A stretch of DNA of 64,000 nt from Echria macrotheca. Its lineage: Eukaryota > Ascomycota > Sordariomycetes > Sordariales > Schizotheciaceae. The position numbers and the translations under genes were made by a program. Shown in pieces: positions 1-10,900 of this stretch (positions within the stretch are counted from its first letter, which is position 1; each line of letters begins with the position of its first letter). The stretch covers positions 496,001 through 560,000 of the forward strand of contig MU839836.1 in the NCBI GenBank assembly GCA_030411725.1, written 5' to 3'. The notes beneath the pieces were generated by a model that saw nothing but the letters and a program-made list of their open reading frames with translations, was not told the DNA's origin and made no database searches.

Positions 1-121
1 CAGTGAGTGAGTTTTCTTTTCGTTTGTAATAAACTGCATGTGTAATAAGGAATAGGTACCCTTGGCCAAGGATTGGGGAGAGAGAGCATGGAGGAGGTAA
101 AAAAAAAACGAGAGAATCAAA

Positions 122-988
122 TCATGCAGGGACAGGGAGACAGGGAACATACCCGTCGCTGTCGCGGGCTTCCATTCTATTATAGGAGACCCTGAGACAC
201 TCAAACAGGAAACCTAAGTGGTGGAAGAAGTGTAGATTTCCGGCTTCGTCCAGCTCCAGGTGCTTGCGAAGATCATTCGTAGGCTGGATCGTCACGTTGG
301 CCAGGGTGACTAGGTTGTGCGCGTTGAGCCTAGGCTCCCTTTCGACCCGCCGCATATCCTTGGTTTCTTCTTCTGTTGACGTGATTTGAGGGAACACGTT
401 TCTCAAGGCGACATGGAGCGGAATGTCCATAGGCCAGCAGCCCGTTCCCGTTCCTTGCCCTTCAGAAGAAAATGTGACCATGGTCAGAATGCGCGCGGCG
501 AACAAAAATGCCTCCTCTCGACAAGTGGCAGCAGGACCAGGTCCGTGGCCACAGGTAGAAGAAGAAACAGGGCTGGTGTTAAAGTATAGTTCCATACACT
601 GGCGGCGCGTGAGCTCGGGATCGGCTGTTCTGAGAAACGCAATGATGTCGAAAAGATCCTGGTGCTTGTGGATAACTTGATCGTCGTGTCCGAACGGTGG
701 TGCAGTGTATTGCTCGGCCAGGTCCCCGTAAAAGCCGATAAAGGCCCGCTTCGCATGGAATCTAGCTTTCCATGGACACCCGTATTCGTCTTCCTCACAG
801 GTCGGCTCGAGATCATCGGTGGTAGAGTCGGGGCAGTTATGACATATTATCCTATGATCCCCGATTCCCTGATTCCAGTCCCACATAGCTTGGCATAGGG
901 CCTTTGCCTCAGATCTGGTCGGCCGTGAAAGAGGCTTGTAAGGGGTGGCGGCGAGGGCCGTCTCGCTGGCTGGCTTGTCGCCCTCCAT
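122..988 (-). CDS. Uncharacterised fungal protein, 3' part beyond the first exon unresolved
   Basis: The protein starts at the ATG at 988 and reads without interruption to about residue 278. There a good donor (GTATGT) lies at 152-147, directly after a GAC-GG codon stretch, so the open frame down to 122 is probably intron read-through. The gene would then continue in an exon at or beyond the left edge of the window. The product is soluble, acidic, with scattered Cys/His (a CxxC near residue 49, a CEEDEYGC stretch near 64) and no signal peptide or membrane segment. I do not recognise a domain. No function is inferred; it is probably a lineage-restricted Sordariomycete protein. Confidence 0.6.
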   Translation of the reverse strand: MEGDKPASETALAATPYKPLSRPTRSEAKALCQAMWDWNQGIGDHRIICHNCPDSTTDDLEPTCEEDEYGCPWKARFHAKRAFIGFYGDLAEQYTAPPFGHDDQVIHKHQDLFDIIAFLRTADPELTRRQCMELYFNTSPVSSSTCGHGPGPAATCREEAFLFAARILTMVTFSSEGQGTGTGCWPMDIPLHVALRNVFPQITSTEEETKDMRRVEREPRLNAHNLVTLANVTIQPTNDLRKHLELDEAGNLHFFHHLGFLFECLRVSYNRMEARDSDGYVPCLPVPA

Positions 989-1909
989 GTTGGTTTGCTG
1001 CTTGGTGTGGACTGAATGGGAATGGTGATTGGGAACGTGGGCAAGGCCTGGAATTTATAGACAAGCTGCCATCAGACTTTCCTGTCGATGTAATTCATCC
1101 CATTTGTGCGGCCCGCATCGTGGACGGTTGAGCTTTACATGTGACACCCCGTTCGGGTTTCATCAACTTGTTCATCTTATGTGCTGCAGACCGCTCACGA
1201 ATAGGAGCTTGCTTGCTTCGCTTGTCTTATGTGTAGGTATATTGCCCTACGTGTGCGTATTGTACCCCGTTAAAGAAGCATCAAGCTCGCTACTGACTAT
1301 CATCCCATCGACGCTCAGCCATCGCGGGTATTGTCCCAGTGGCGAGTTGTATAGGGCCGGATTGTTCAGTCTCGTGAGCATTCTCATGTAGGTCTAGTCT
1401 TCAGGTGGTTGTCACCAAGTCAACCTCTTGGTCTGGACTCGTCGAGGACTACAGACTGGGCGTGGTCAGGACAGCTGGGTCCCCAGTCAAACGGGTACAA
1501 ATATCAAATTCCGTCTCAAAGCCACAAGAGTTGCGGATTTGCTCAGGCATGTTTGTCTCCCGGTGAATTCCGCCGTCCAGGTTCCCATCCACGTCTCCAA
1601 CAACGCCCATAACTTGGGATCACAAGTCAATAACGTTTCATTATATCTTCCTCAACATCTTGACATGAGGACATTCCGTGTTTCCAATTGCATGAGCCCC
1701 ACTCTATCGTGTTCATTACACATGATCTCAAACCGACGCCGACATGCCTAAGCTGCAATTGGATCCCGCCAAATCGGCAACACACATGGGTATCCAATAC
1801 TGAACACCAAATCCTATGAACATGCAAATAGATAAGGTAACCTTTATCCATCTCGACAACCGAATACGCCACTAACTAACGCTGGGACTCATCAACCGCT
1901 GCGGCAAGT
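989..1909. other. Intergenic, no gene seen
   Basis: This holds the upstream region of the unknown gene at 122-988 and the downstream region of the kinase gene. Only short open frames without coding character occur. No RNA gene or repeat was recognised. Confidence 0.6.
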
Positions 1910-4705
1910 CTACTTGAGATGTGATCCCGTCACCCTCCTCCTCGCAACATCCGCCCAGCTCTTTGCCGTTGGTAATGATGGCACTTTGACGCCGCCAGCC
2001 GGAATGTCTGGCACTGCGTGCACCGCCCTTGGCGACGAAAACGCAGACCCGCTGAGGACAGGGCTACTTATGCCGGGCACGGCGCCTGAGCTCACAACAC
2101 TACCCGTATCATGCACGCTCACCACCGACTCATGTGATACACTTTCTCTCCGTTCCATAATCCCTAACCCAAGACCGGAAGTAACCTGCTCAGCTCTCGC
2201 CTCGGGGCGGGCTTGATCGCGCTGTTCGTTTGCATTCGATGGTCTTCGGAGATGGCCCCAGCTTGTCTCGGCGACAGGCGGGCTCCCAATGGCTGGTGTG
2301 CCGGCAACACTTGTGTTGGCGGCCGACTCGGCGTATTTTGACAGACTGAGCCGGCTAAACGTCGAGCTAGTCATACTATACTGGGTGCTATCGGTTGAAG
2401 ACGGGTCGCGGTTCAGAGACGGTGTGTTGGATCGTATTGGCGTCGCGGGGTTGACGGCGCGTGGCAGCTTCGAGCCCGAGCCCCGGGTTCGAATGGGATA
2501 CCCTGCCTCAGGTACCGGACTGCCGGGAAGGGCCGGGGTAGGCACGGAACAATCTCGCATACGGTCAGCAACCGCTTCCTGTTGACGACGAGCGGAAGGG
2601 GGCACGGTTCCGAGACCCCCCGGGGCCGAGGCGGTCTGAGAATAGCTCGGCCGGGTATTACAACTGGGCATGGGCCCTTCCGGTCGTGCCTGGGGAACCG
2701 CCGATGTTATGCCTGTATGCTTAGTGCGAATGTATAGTCCATTGGCACTAGGGCTGCCAATGGAAAGCTTCCGCTCCGCCAACACCGGTATCCCTCTTGG
2801 CATTGGCTTTTTGGCCCGCTGTGTCTCCGCCAGCAGAGTCTCGAGCTTTTTGTTGGCTTCCCGCTCCTTCTCCAACTGTTTTTGGAGCTGGGCAATCTTC
2901 TCGGCCTGCGCCCTCCTCTCGTTCTGGATCCGGGACTCGTACGTCTCATCCATGCGCTCCAACACCTCGAGCCGTTTGGCCACCGGTTCGTATTCTTTCC
3001 GCAGACGATCTCTCTCGGCGATGACCTGTCTGTACCGCGTGTTCATGCGATCCGTGACAAATCGACTGCTCTTCTTGCAGCATGGAGAGTGGTAAATCTG
3101 GTCGATGCCTCCCAGCTCTACCAGCTCCGTGTCGACCTGGTCCACGATGGGGCGCATCGACGGGTTCGAGGAAAGCATTCGCGAGGTAAGGCTGACGAGG
3201 TGCTTTGGCGCAAATGATGGCGCATTGACATCCTCGACCTGCTGTGTTGCCAATGCGAGGGCTTCGAGCTTGGTATGGTATTGCGCGAGCTTCTCGGCCC
3301 GGCCGCGGGCAGTCAGGTCATCCACCACGCTGTCGAATTCGGCCATGCTACCGCCATAGAGGACAGTGGCGATATTCAAAATCACCAAGCCGAGCGAGTA
3401 GACATCTGCGGCCTTCATCGACCACTCGTCTCTCGACGAATGGATCTCAGGTGCCCTCCACTTTGGTGTCCCTTGTTGTCCCATTGTCTTGGTGCGGTCG
3501 CGGTCGCTGACATCCTTAGCAATGCCAAAGTCAGCGAGGTATACTCCTCCTGGATTAAGTAGAATATTGCTCGGCTTCAGATCGAGGTGGCGAATGTTCG
3601 CTTCGTGGCAGTAGGAAACGGCTCGCGTGATGCACCCCACGATCTGTCGGAGATAGGCCAGAGGACAGTTTCCTCTGCTTTCGTGTGTCTGGCTCGCGGG
3701 GTGCGTCTGCTCGATGGCGCGGAAGTCTTGTAGATCGAGTGTGTGGAGCCGGCTGACAATATCGTCGCGATCGCCCTGGCCGAGCTTGAGGAGGTCAAGG
3801 TCGTTGAACAGATTGTCGAGGTTGCAGACGGCGACGGGCCAGAGGAGGATATATAGTTCGTTAGGGCGCACGCAGTATGTACCGACAAGCTTTACAATGT
3901 GGTCGTGGTCGAGCTTCTCCATAACGTTGGCCTCCTCGCGGAGGAACTGGATCGAGTACCCTCGGCGGTACTGGATGTGCTTGCGCGCCAGACACACCGT
4001 CTTGTTATTGTGGAAGAAATTGACCTTTTCGACAACGCCATAGCTGCCGGACCCGAGGACTCGGTCGTGAGCGGGCTTGAATCGGGAGTGGATCTTCTTG
4101 GCCTCGACAAAGTCCTGCTGCGTGGTGCCTGTATGCTTGCCTCTGTTGTCGTCAGCGACGAAGACCCCTGTGCAGTGGGATCCTTACATTCCGGACCAAT
4201 GTCCCCGCGAAGCCTCCCATTCTTTTAGGACCTGCCGCTCATATGTTTCCAATTGTGACCGGGACAGGCGGTCCATGCCCGAGGTCTTGGTGGGCATCAC
4301 GGTAAGCCAGCCATCCCCGGCGTCCGCCATGGCGGCAAAATGCGGGTCGCTGCGGACTTGGAACGTGGAGTTGCGGCTTGTCTGACTCTCAAAAAAGACC
4401 AATTAAGTTCGAAAGGGTATCTCAGACGCGCAGAAAGGACATGATTCTATTTCGTGTGGTTTCGACCGCTCCTGTCAACCCCTCACCTCCGGCGCAAAAA
4501 AAGTTGGTGGGAATTTGCAAAGTTGCGAAGATGGACTCGAGCACCGCCTCCCACTGCGGCTGAGCAATCTGCGATGCGGGGCTGGTTCTCCGCTTTCACT
4601 GGATGGCGCCAAGCTCCGTCGGCATCTGGGGAAGCCATCCGTGATTGGCTGCTTCTCGACAGGCTCCATTGTCTCTGTTTCGACGTCCTCTGTCGGTGTT
4701 GACAT
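1910..4705 (-). CDS. Serine/threonine protein kinase with coiled coil and long disordered tail
   Basis: Three exons: 4705-4487, 4381-4188 and 4142-1910. The introns of 105 and 45 bp have GTGAGG and GTAAGG donors, phases agree, and the product is about 881 aa. The catalytic domain (about residues 160-485) has the glycine loop GSGSYGVV, an ARK lysine, HLDLKPSN, DFG and APE motifs. The catalytic-loop Arg of HRD is Leu (HLD), making it a non-RD type kinase, likely not dependent on activation-loop phosphorylation. A charged coiled coil follows (about 500-578), then a 300-residue Ser/Pro-rich tail without domains. The N-terminal 140 residues are poorly conserved in appearance and the start could lie at the inner ATG at 4330. 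The substrate is unknown. The family is common in Pezizomycotina; no specific orthologue is claimed. It is divergent from the bZIP gene. Confidence 0.85.
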
Positions 4706-5786
4706 TGAGTGCTCCTGGTGGGTTTTGTTGGGATCCGTCTTGGAGTCGGTCTGTGAACGCAATCGCCTTCCTTATTAGACATATAGACTTGGAACGTGAC
4801 GCTAAAGACGCCCTAACTTGGGTGGAAACGCCCGCGACTTCCCCGTCCATTCAGGATATACATGCTGGGCATCTTGTGGACCAGGATCAAGTCGACCAAG
4901 CTATTATTGTTGCAAAAACATTGAGAAGACGTTGCTGCGAATCTAGCCGTCGACTAAGAGCTCTCGGAGTGATGCCGGCATTGTGAACGGCTCGAAAGTC
5001 TGTTAACACTCGCTATCAGCCCTGGCCCTTTCTTGCCGCCATTTCAGTTTAGCCCTGATAGTCGGGGAGCTAGCGTCCCCTGAAAAGATCAGTAATCAGG
5101 CAGCACCAATGCGGCAGCATTCCGGCCACCGCTCAACGCGGTCGCAGTCGGTAAGCCACCACGGACCATTAATAAGCGTCAGCGGGATGGGCTTCACAAC
5201 GGCGACGGCGATCAGGTCGGCAACTTGCCTTAAAGCTTGTGTATCCTGCCCGTGTCAGCGAGGACATGTCGATGGCTATTCTCGTCGGATTTAGGTGATA
5301 GCCCCTAGATTGGACCAGCAGCGCCTCTTCCCTGTCTTGGACGCTGTCGACGACGTGCCTGACCGGGCGGCCTTGTTGGTTTATCCCCGAACGGGCCAGT
5401 TGCCGTGGTCAAGTCAGCACCCAGCAGCCCGTCGGCTGAGCTGTGTGGCCGACCGACCGCATCTCATTTTCGTAACAAGGTTCCGCATCCGATCTGGTCG
5501 CTGGATATTTCAAGATTATTATATCGCCGCCGCCCTCGTGGCCCTTTGCCTAGGACAGGTCCCGCCCGTTCAAGCTTCAGAAGCCCGCTTTGTGATCCCC
5601 GCATCCGCTGTCTAGGACTATCCTGCCGAGCGCCCGTCCCAATACGCGGTTGCAGTACATTGCATGCGCCCCCGAGTCCAGACCTGTGCTGCTGCTGCCG
5701 CCATTCATGATTACTTCGTCTTTCGCATCCCTCTCGGCATCGGCGTCTGGCCATCCTCGGAATTACTCACAGAATAGCCACCGCGA
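4706..5786. promoter_or_regulatory. Divergent intergenic region between kinase and bZIP genes
   Basis: About 1.1 kb lies between two divergent start codons and should contain both promoters. A pyrimidine-rich stretch precedes the bZIP start. No defined binding site is claimed and no further gene was recognised. Confidence 0.5.
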
Positions 5787-7915
5787 ATGTCATCGGACAA
5801 GAAGGCTCCCGACAGCACCATGCGGTACCCCCAAGGCGACCTGGCCATCCTGAGCGCCGAGATTTACACCCCGGGCGTCCCCTTTCCAGCCACCAGATCG
5901 GGTCCGAGGAAGACGCCGGCCTCGGCGCGGCCCCAGGATGACGAACCCCGGAAACGGGCTCGAATCCAGGAGGTGACGGAAAACCCAGCTCAGGAAGAAG
6001 AGAAGAAGCGAGCCCGGGGCCGCCCGCGGTTAGACGTCAAAGATGAGACTGCCGCCGATGTGAGTGGCCGTTGGTCATGCTTATGATAGATTCTAACCTG
6101 TACAGCGCCGACGGACGCAAATCCGTCTCGCCCAGCGGGCGTATCGGAACAGGAAGGAGAACGCCATCCAGACGCTTGAGAAGAGAGTGCAGGAGCTCAA
6201 GGACGCAAACGAAGAGATGAGCAATGTGTTTCTGCAGCTCCACGACTATGCCGTGAGCTCCGGAGCGCTGGAAGCAAATCCTGAGTTTGGCCGCCAACTC
6301 CGCTTAACCACAGAGAAGTTCCTCAGTCTGGCACGGAAGGCTAGCGAGGACGGCAATGCCGAAGATACCGGGGCAGAGAGTCCAAAGGGTGGATCTTCCC
6401 AGCCGGAGGGGACAAAGTCCAGCTCACCTGAGCGCATGGAGAGAGACGTGGGAAAAGAAAAGAGCAACAAGACGCAGCAAATCTTATGGGGAGGATTTAC
6501 AGTGACCCATGAGCCCGTGACCGACGCCGATCTGATATCCGACTTTTCGAGCAACTTCCTCCCTCCCCCGACGACCACCGGTCTAGATTTCGAGATCATC
6601 ACGCAGCCCACACCCGAAAACGCCAGTTTCCCCTTCGGCACAGCGCCCGAGTTCGAGCTCAACACTTTCTCAGCCCCGACCTTGTACCCCTCGATCCCGC
6701 TTCCGCAGACCTACACCTCGCAGGAAGCAACGTTCGGCCGACGCCTCCAGCGGTTCGCCAACGAGCGTGCTCTCATACTCATCTCGATGCCGAACCCACC
6801 ACGGGACCGCTTCCAGCGCGTCTTTGGATTCTGCCTGCTCCTCGAGACGCGCGACGCCATCCACCGCCGGCTGCAGCGGACCGTCGGCAAGACGATGCAG
6901 GAGAACCTGTCGAACTGGCAGTACCCCTTTTACAACATCGGCGGCGCCGGCACCCACTTCGACGCAAACCAGCTCGGCATGCAGCGCGTCGGCAACCAGG
7001 GCACGCTCGACGTGCTCAAGCCGCAGACCTCGGCCGGGTTCGGGACGGGCCCCTTCACGTCGGAGGTAGCCGACTTCCAGGCCTCGGCGCTTGACAAGGA
7101 CATGCGCATCGACATGCAAGGTTTCCGCGGCGACTTTTTTGATTGTGATGAGGTCGAGGTGTACCTCCGCCAGCGGGGGGTCACCATCCCCCCGGGGGCA
7201 GACTACGTCACGGTCGAGGTCGACCCGGCCGGTCTCGGGGCGAACTCCATCACGGCGACGACGCTGAGCTCCAAGACGGACAGTAACACCAACAACAACA
7301 ACAGCGGTAATAACCAAAACCAAAATAGCAGTAATAACTACTTTACATCGAATAGCAACACAAACACCGGGACAGCCACAACGTCACACTCCCACTCCCC
7401 ACCAACCTCTAGTACCGAAACCGGCGCTGCCTCCTCGCGAACCACTTCCTCAACACAACAACCCTCCTCAACATCCACAAGCTGGCCCTCAATAGGCGGC
7501 ATCTCCTCGCTAGTAGACCCATTACTAGGCGGCGTATTCACCTCCGCAGCAGGGAGCAGCGGGGGCGGTTCATACGGCACCAGCGCGGACCATACCTCCT
7601 TCGGGACCGACTCACCATCGACATTCGCCGCTGCGCCGTCGTCTACGGCCCTCCGGCCGACCGTCATGCTTGATGTGAATATGTTGATAACGAGTACGTT
7701 TTTTTTTCCTTTCTCCCTTTTCCCCCCCTCTTTTTCCCTCTTTTCCCCTTTTTCCCTCTTTTCCCCTTTTTTCGGTTTTCCAAACAGAGTTAAGCTGACG
7801 AGATGTGTGTGTAGAAATGACCGAAAGAGCAACTTGTCTCGGCCGGACGCCCGGCTTCCGCCAGCCGGATATCAACTCGGCGTTTTGGAAAGCCGCGAGG
7901 GTGTTGAGCGGTTGA
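5787..7915 (+). CDS. bZIP transcription factor
   Basis: Exons are 5787-6059, 6106-7693 and 7815-7915, giving about 653 aa. Splicing of the 46 bp first intron puts the basic region RRTQIRLAQRAYRNRKE at residue 92 onward, followed by a leucine zipper to about residue 150. This places it with fungal bZIPs of the Yap/Pap1-like DNA-binding type. Upstream is an AT-hook-like RARGRPR. The middle has an asparagine-rich tract (about 495-520) and Ser/Thr-rich low complexity, plausible activation regions. The last 30 residues, with CLGRTPGFR, are the conserved C-terminal motif seen in a subgroup of fungal bZIPs; this motif supports the terminal intron at 7694-7814 even though the frame also stays open through the intron. 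Target genes cannot be told from the sequence. Confidence 0.88.
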
Positions 7916-8383
7916 GCGGTTGACGGACGGGGTTCACAGCTTAAACAAACTGTGACGTGCCTGAAAAGGGAGTTTGGGGTGGGTGGGTGGGAATTGGGGA
8001 TATGCGCTTGCCACTTGGCGTGTCACCGCCGTCTATGTCTATAGGTAGACAGGAAGAGGACATACTGCACAGTTGTCGTACAAGCAATAATAGTACATGT
8101 GCGTCCAAGGTAGCTGAGGCTGTTTACTCCTCTCTGACTGATATCACGGATTCCGCCGGCGACTTTTGCAATTAGTGCCCACTTTTCCGTCTTTCATTCC
8201 TTGCAACCCAGAATCACGGCTGTGAGAAACGGTTTGGCTTTCCCTTCCGATTGTGGCTGGGCTGTGTATCTAAATATTGAGTTTTGTGGTTGCTGCCCGA
8301 AATTTCCTCTCTCACATGATGTCGACCGGTGAAGCCTCATTGCTCCTTGTATCAACGCCGTCCGGCTGGTGGTCATTTTCCAT
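7916..8383. other. Convergent intergenic region
   Basis: This is the 3' region shared by the bZIP gene and the LYR gene. No terminator-like element or gene was recognised. Confidence 0.5.
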
Positions 8384-9502
8384 CTACCACACCGTGTCCC
8401 GCACCGGCGTAGACAGATTCCCCAACACAACCGACGAGGCCCTCCAGTTGCCCGACTTCTTTCTCGCTCTCTCCTTGGCCTTTCTCTTTCTGGCTCTTAT
8501 CTGCGCCACATCTTCCCGTTGCCGCGCAGTGCCCTCCTCACGTTGCTCCCCCTGCTCTTCCGGTCTCTCCCCCACCGCATCTTCCACATGTACCTCGCCT
8601 CCCTCCCGCTGACGCTGCAGCTCCCTCTCCTCCCTCTGCTTCCTCCGTCGTTCCTGCTCCTCCTTCTCGGCCAGCTCCCTCTCCTGCAGCACAATCTCCC
8701 ACATGGCCTTGCCCCTCGCCAGCCTGTCCTCCACCTGCCTAGACGAGATCCTCTGCATCTCGTCAATAACACCGCGCGTCGTCGAGACATAGCTCGCCTC
8801 CCCGCCATCTTGTTCAAAGTCTATTCCATTCTCCCTCGCCAGCTCCCGCATGCTGCCCTCCCATCGATCCTCTTCACGGGCAATGTCGACTCCCTCCCCG
8901 CGTAGCCGCATCACTGTGGCATAATCGCTGATCCTCTTGCGCGACAAATACGTGAGGGCATTCGACAACCCCCCCTTTTGCGGCTTAGAGAACCGCAGGA
9001 ACGGGAATCCCATGTAATCGTCCAGCACGGGCACCTTCCTCACCCCGCCGCTCAGCTGTTCGAGGGGAAGCGGCCGACTAGTGGCGCGGTACACGGGCGG
9101 CGACGTGTCCGTGGCCTCCTGCACGAGTGTGAGCGGTCCTTTACGGTCAGACGAGGCCGTGGGCGGTTTCGTGAATCGCGGACGCTCGCGTCGCCCGACG
9201 GTCTCGTAGTTGTCGGAGACGAAATCGACGACCTGGGCGTGTTCGGGGCCAGCGGGGTTCTCGGCGGCCGTGTGGAGCATCGAGAGGAAGCGGTAGCCGC
9301 TCTTCAGGGCCGAAACCACGAGGCGCGGCGACGTGTCCTCGCGATTGCGTCGGAAGCCATTCTTGACGAGGGTGTCGAAGGGGTTTGGGGTGCCGATTTT
9401 ATCGCTGAGCCATGGTGGGATCGGCACTCGGCGACCTTGACGGACAAGGGCGCGGTAGAGTGAAAAGCCTAGCAATTGTGAGCGGGCGATTGGGAAAAGC
9501 AA
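8384..9502 (-). CDS. Complex 1 LYR-family protein, probably mitochondrial
   Basis: This is a single exon of 372 aa. Residues 10-25 contain the LYR signature (GFSLYRALVRQGRRV), with Arg-rich sequence following, as in LYR proteins that bind the acyl carrier protein and assist assembly of respiratory complexes or Fe-S delivery in the matrix. The middle has a conserved-looking block (about 155-215, with a DDYMGFPFLRF stretch). The last 110 residues are a highly charged Glu/Arg coiled coil. It is much longer than classical LYR assembly factors (80-120 aa), so it belongs to the extended fungal LYR proteins whose client is not known to me. It lies in tandem with MMS2 but shares no obvious function. 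Confidence 0.75.
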   Translation of the reverse strand: MLFPIARSQLLGFSLYRALVRQGRRVPIPPWLSDKIGTPNPFDTLVKNGFRRNREDTSPRLVVSALKSGYRFLSMLHTAAENPAGPEHAQVVDFVSDNYETVGRRERPRFTKPPTASSDRKGPLTLVQEATDTSPPVYRATSRPLPLEQLSGGVRKVPVLDDYMGFPFLRFSKPQKGGLSNALTYLSRKRISDYATVMRLRGEGVDIAREEDRWEGSMRELARENGIDFEQDGGEASYVSTTRGVIDEMQRISSRQVEDRLARGKAMWEIVLQERELAEKEEQERRRKQREERELQRQREGGEVHVEDAVGERPEEQGEQREEGTARQREDVAQIRARKRKAKERARKKSGNWRASSVVLGNLSTPVRDTVW

Positions 9503-9925
9503 GATCTAGGTATTCACAAGCTCGGCGGTGCCGCGAGTCGCGGTCTGGGCGGAAGTGAAGCGGCATTCATGTGTTGTGGCATTGGCAGTGTACGTACGAG
9601 GATTTGCGGGAAGGAAAACGTCTTGGCGAGCTCAGTGGGACGTGACGCAAGGATCACGAAATCACGTGGACGTAATCAGGATACCGACCCGATCTCCTGC
9701 AACCACTCATCTCCGAACAACCAAAACTGGGCCTGATGGTTTTTACATCCTCTTGTCAAATTGATATGATCTGTACTATCAACCCAGAACTCCTTCCCAC
9801 CAGGTCAGAGCCTCTGTGCGATGTCAAACCACCAATATCAACCCCAACGCCGTCCGTGTCAATCCTCAAAAAATATCACATCGTCGCCAAATACACCATG
9901 GCCATTCATTCCCCAGAACCAACAT
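9503..9925. other. Intergenic between LYR and MMS2 genes
   Basis: This contains the LYR promoter and the MMS2 3' end. No gene or RNA was recognised. Confidence 0.5.
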
Positions 9926-10550
9926 TCACTTGTAAATAGCATACTTGGAGCCCTCGGGGGGCTGAGGCAGTTTCTTATGCTCCTCCATGTACCTGCGGCG
10001 GTCAGCCTTGTTAGATGCGCGATCCATCCTACCACTTACTTCCGGATGGCGATCAACGCCGTCTCGAGACTCAAGGGATCTTCCTTCGGTCGGGGGTTCT
10101 TAGCCAGCTCCGTGGCGATCCGTGTCCAGTCCCGCAGAATCGCGACCGAGTTCTTGTCCACCTTGCCGTCCGTCTGGTTGACGCCAGGAAGGTTGATCTG
10201 GTTGACAAAGTGGATCGTCGGTGGCTCTTTCGGGTAGTTGGGGCCGCACTCCATCTTCAGCTCGTAGATTCGGTTTTCATGATTGCCCTGCCAACACCTT
10301 GGTCAGTCAACGACACCTAGAACCAAAAGCTGAACGTACATGTGGGGGTCCCCAGATGGTTCCTCGCCAATGTGTCATGAGGATATCCTCCGGGTCCTCG
10401 AGGCCATATGAGCAGGCACCTGTTGACGATGGCTGGTCAGCACGCGCTGATGGGGAGGCTCAGAGGCAGCCTACCAGCACCCAAGCCCTTCTCCCCCTTC
10501 TCGAGCTCAGCCAGGAGCTTGAAGTTCCGTGGGACCTGAGCGACTGCCAT
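9926..10550 (-). CDS. mms2: Ubiquitin-conjugating enzyme variant Mms2 (UEV)
   Basis: Four exons, 10550-10475, 10419-10340, 10287-10040 and 9992-9926, encode about 156 aa; all three introns keep phase. The start MAVAQVPRNFKLLAELEKGE and the YGLEDPED...W.GTI.GPPH block followed by ENRIYELK are typical of UEV proteins. The fold is UBC-like, but the position of the catalytic cysteine is taken by PGVNQTDGK without Cys, as expected for a variant. In the family, Mms2 pairs with Ubc13 to make Lys63-linked ubiquitin chains on PCNA (with Rad5) in error-free post-replication repair. The gene starts 350 bp from the divergent MON2 start. Confidence 0.93.
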
Positions 10551-10900
10551 TTTGATGTGCTAGAGTAGTCGTAGATGCACTCGGAACGGGCTGTCGGGAA
10601 CCCTTCTTTTGAAGAACGGTCGAGTTGGGCGGGTACGGGTGTCACCAAGCTTCGGACGGGGAAAGTCGGCGGGGTCCTCACTACAGGGCTGAGCAATGGT
10701 GGGGTTCAGGCGGTGAGTGTTTCTGCCGCTTAGTCAGGTTTTGTCTGCCTCTGTCTCACTGCATTTCGGCCGGCAAGCCGCAAGCTCAGCGCCGCACAGG
10801 GGGACCTTGACGACACGCATCCACATCACCAACTTCCCTTCCTTTGCCCGTGTCTTTCGGCCTGCGACATGTTTGGCGGATCTTTGTCCTCTGAACGATC
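10551..10900. promoter_or_regulatory. Compact bidirectional promoter region MMS2/MON2
   Basis: Only 350 bp separate the two divergent start codons, so promoter elements and both 5' untranslated regions must share this space. Pyrimidine-rich stretches are visible near the MON2 start. No specific site is claimed. Confidence 0.55.
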
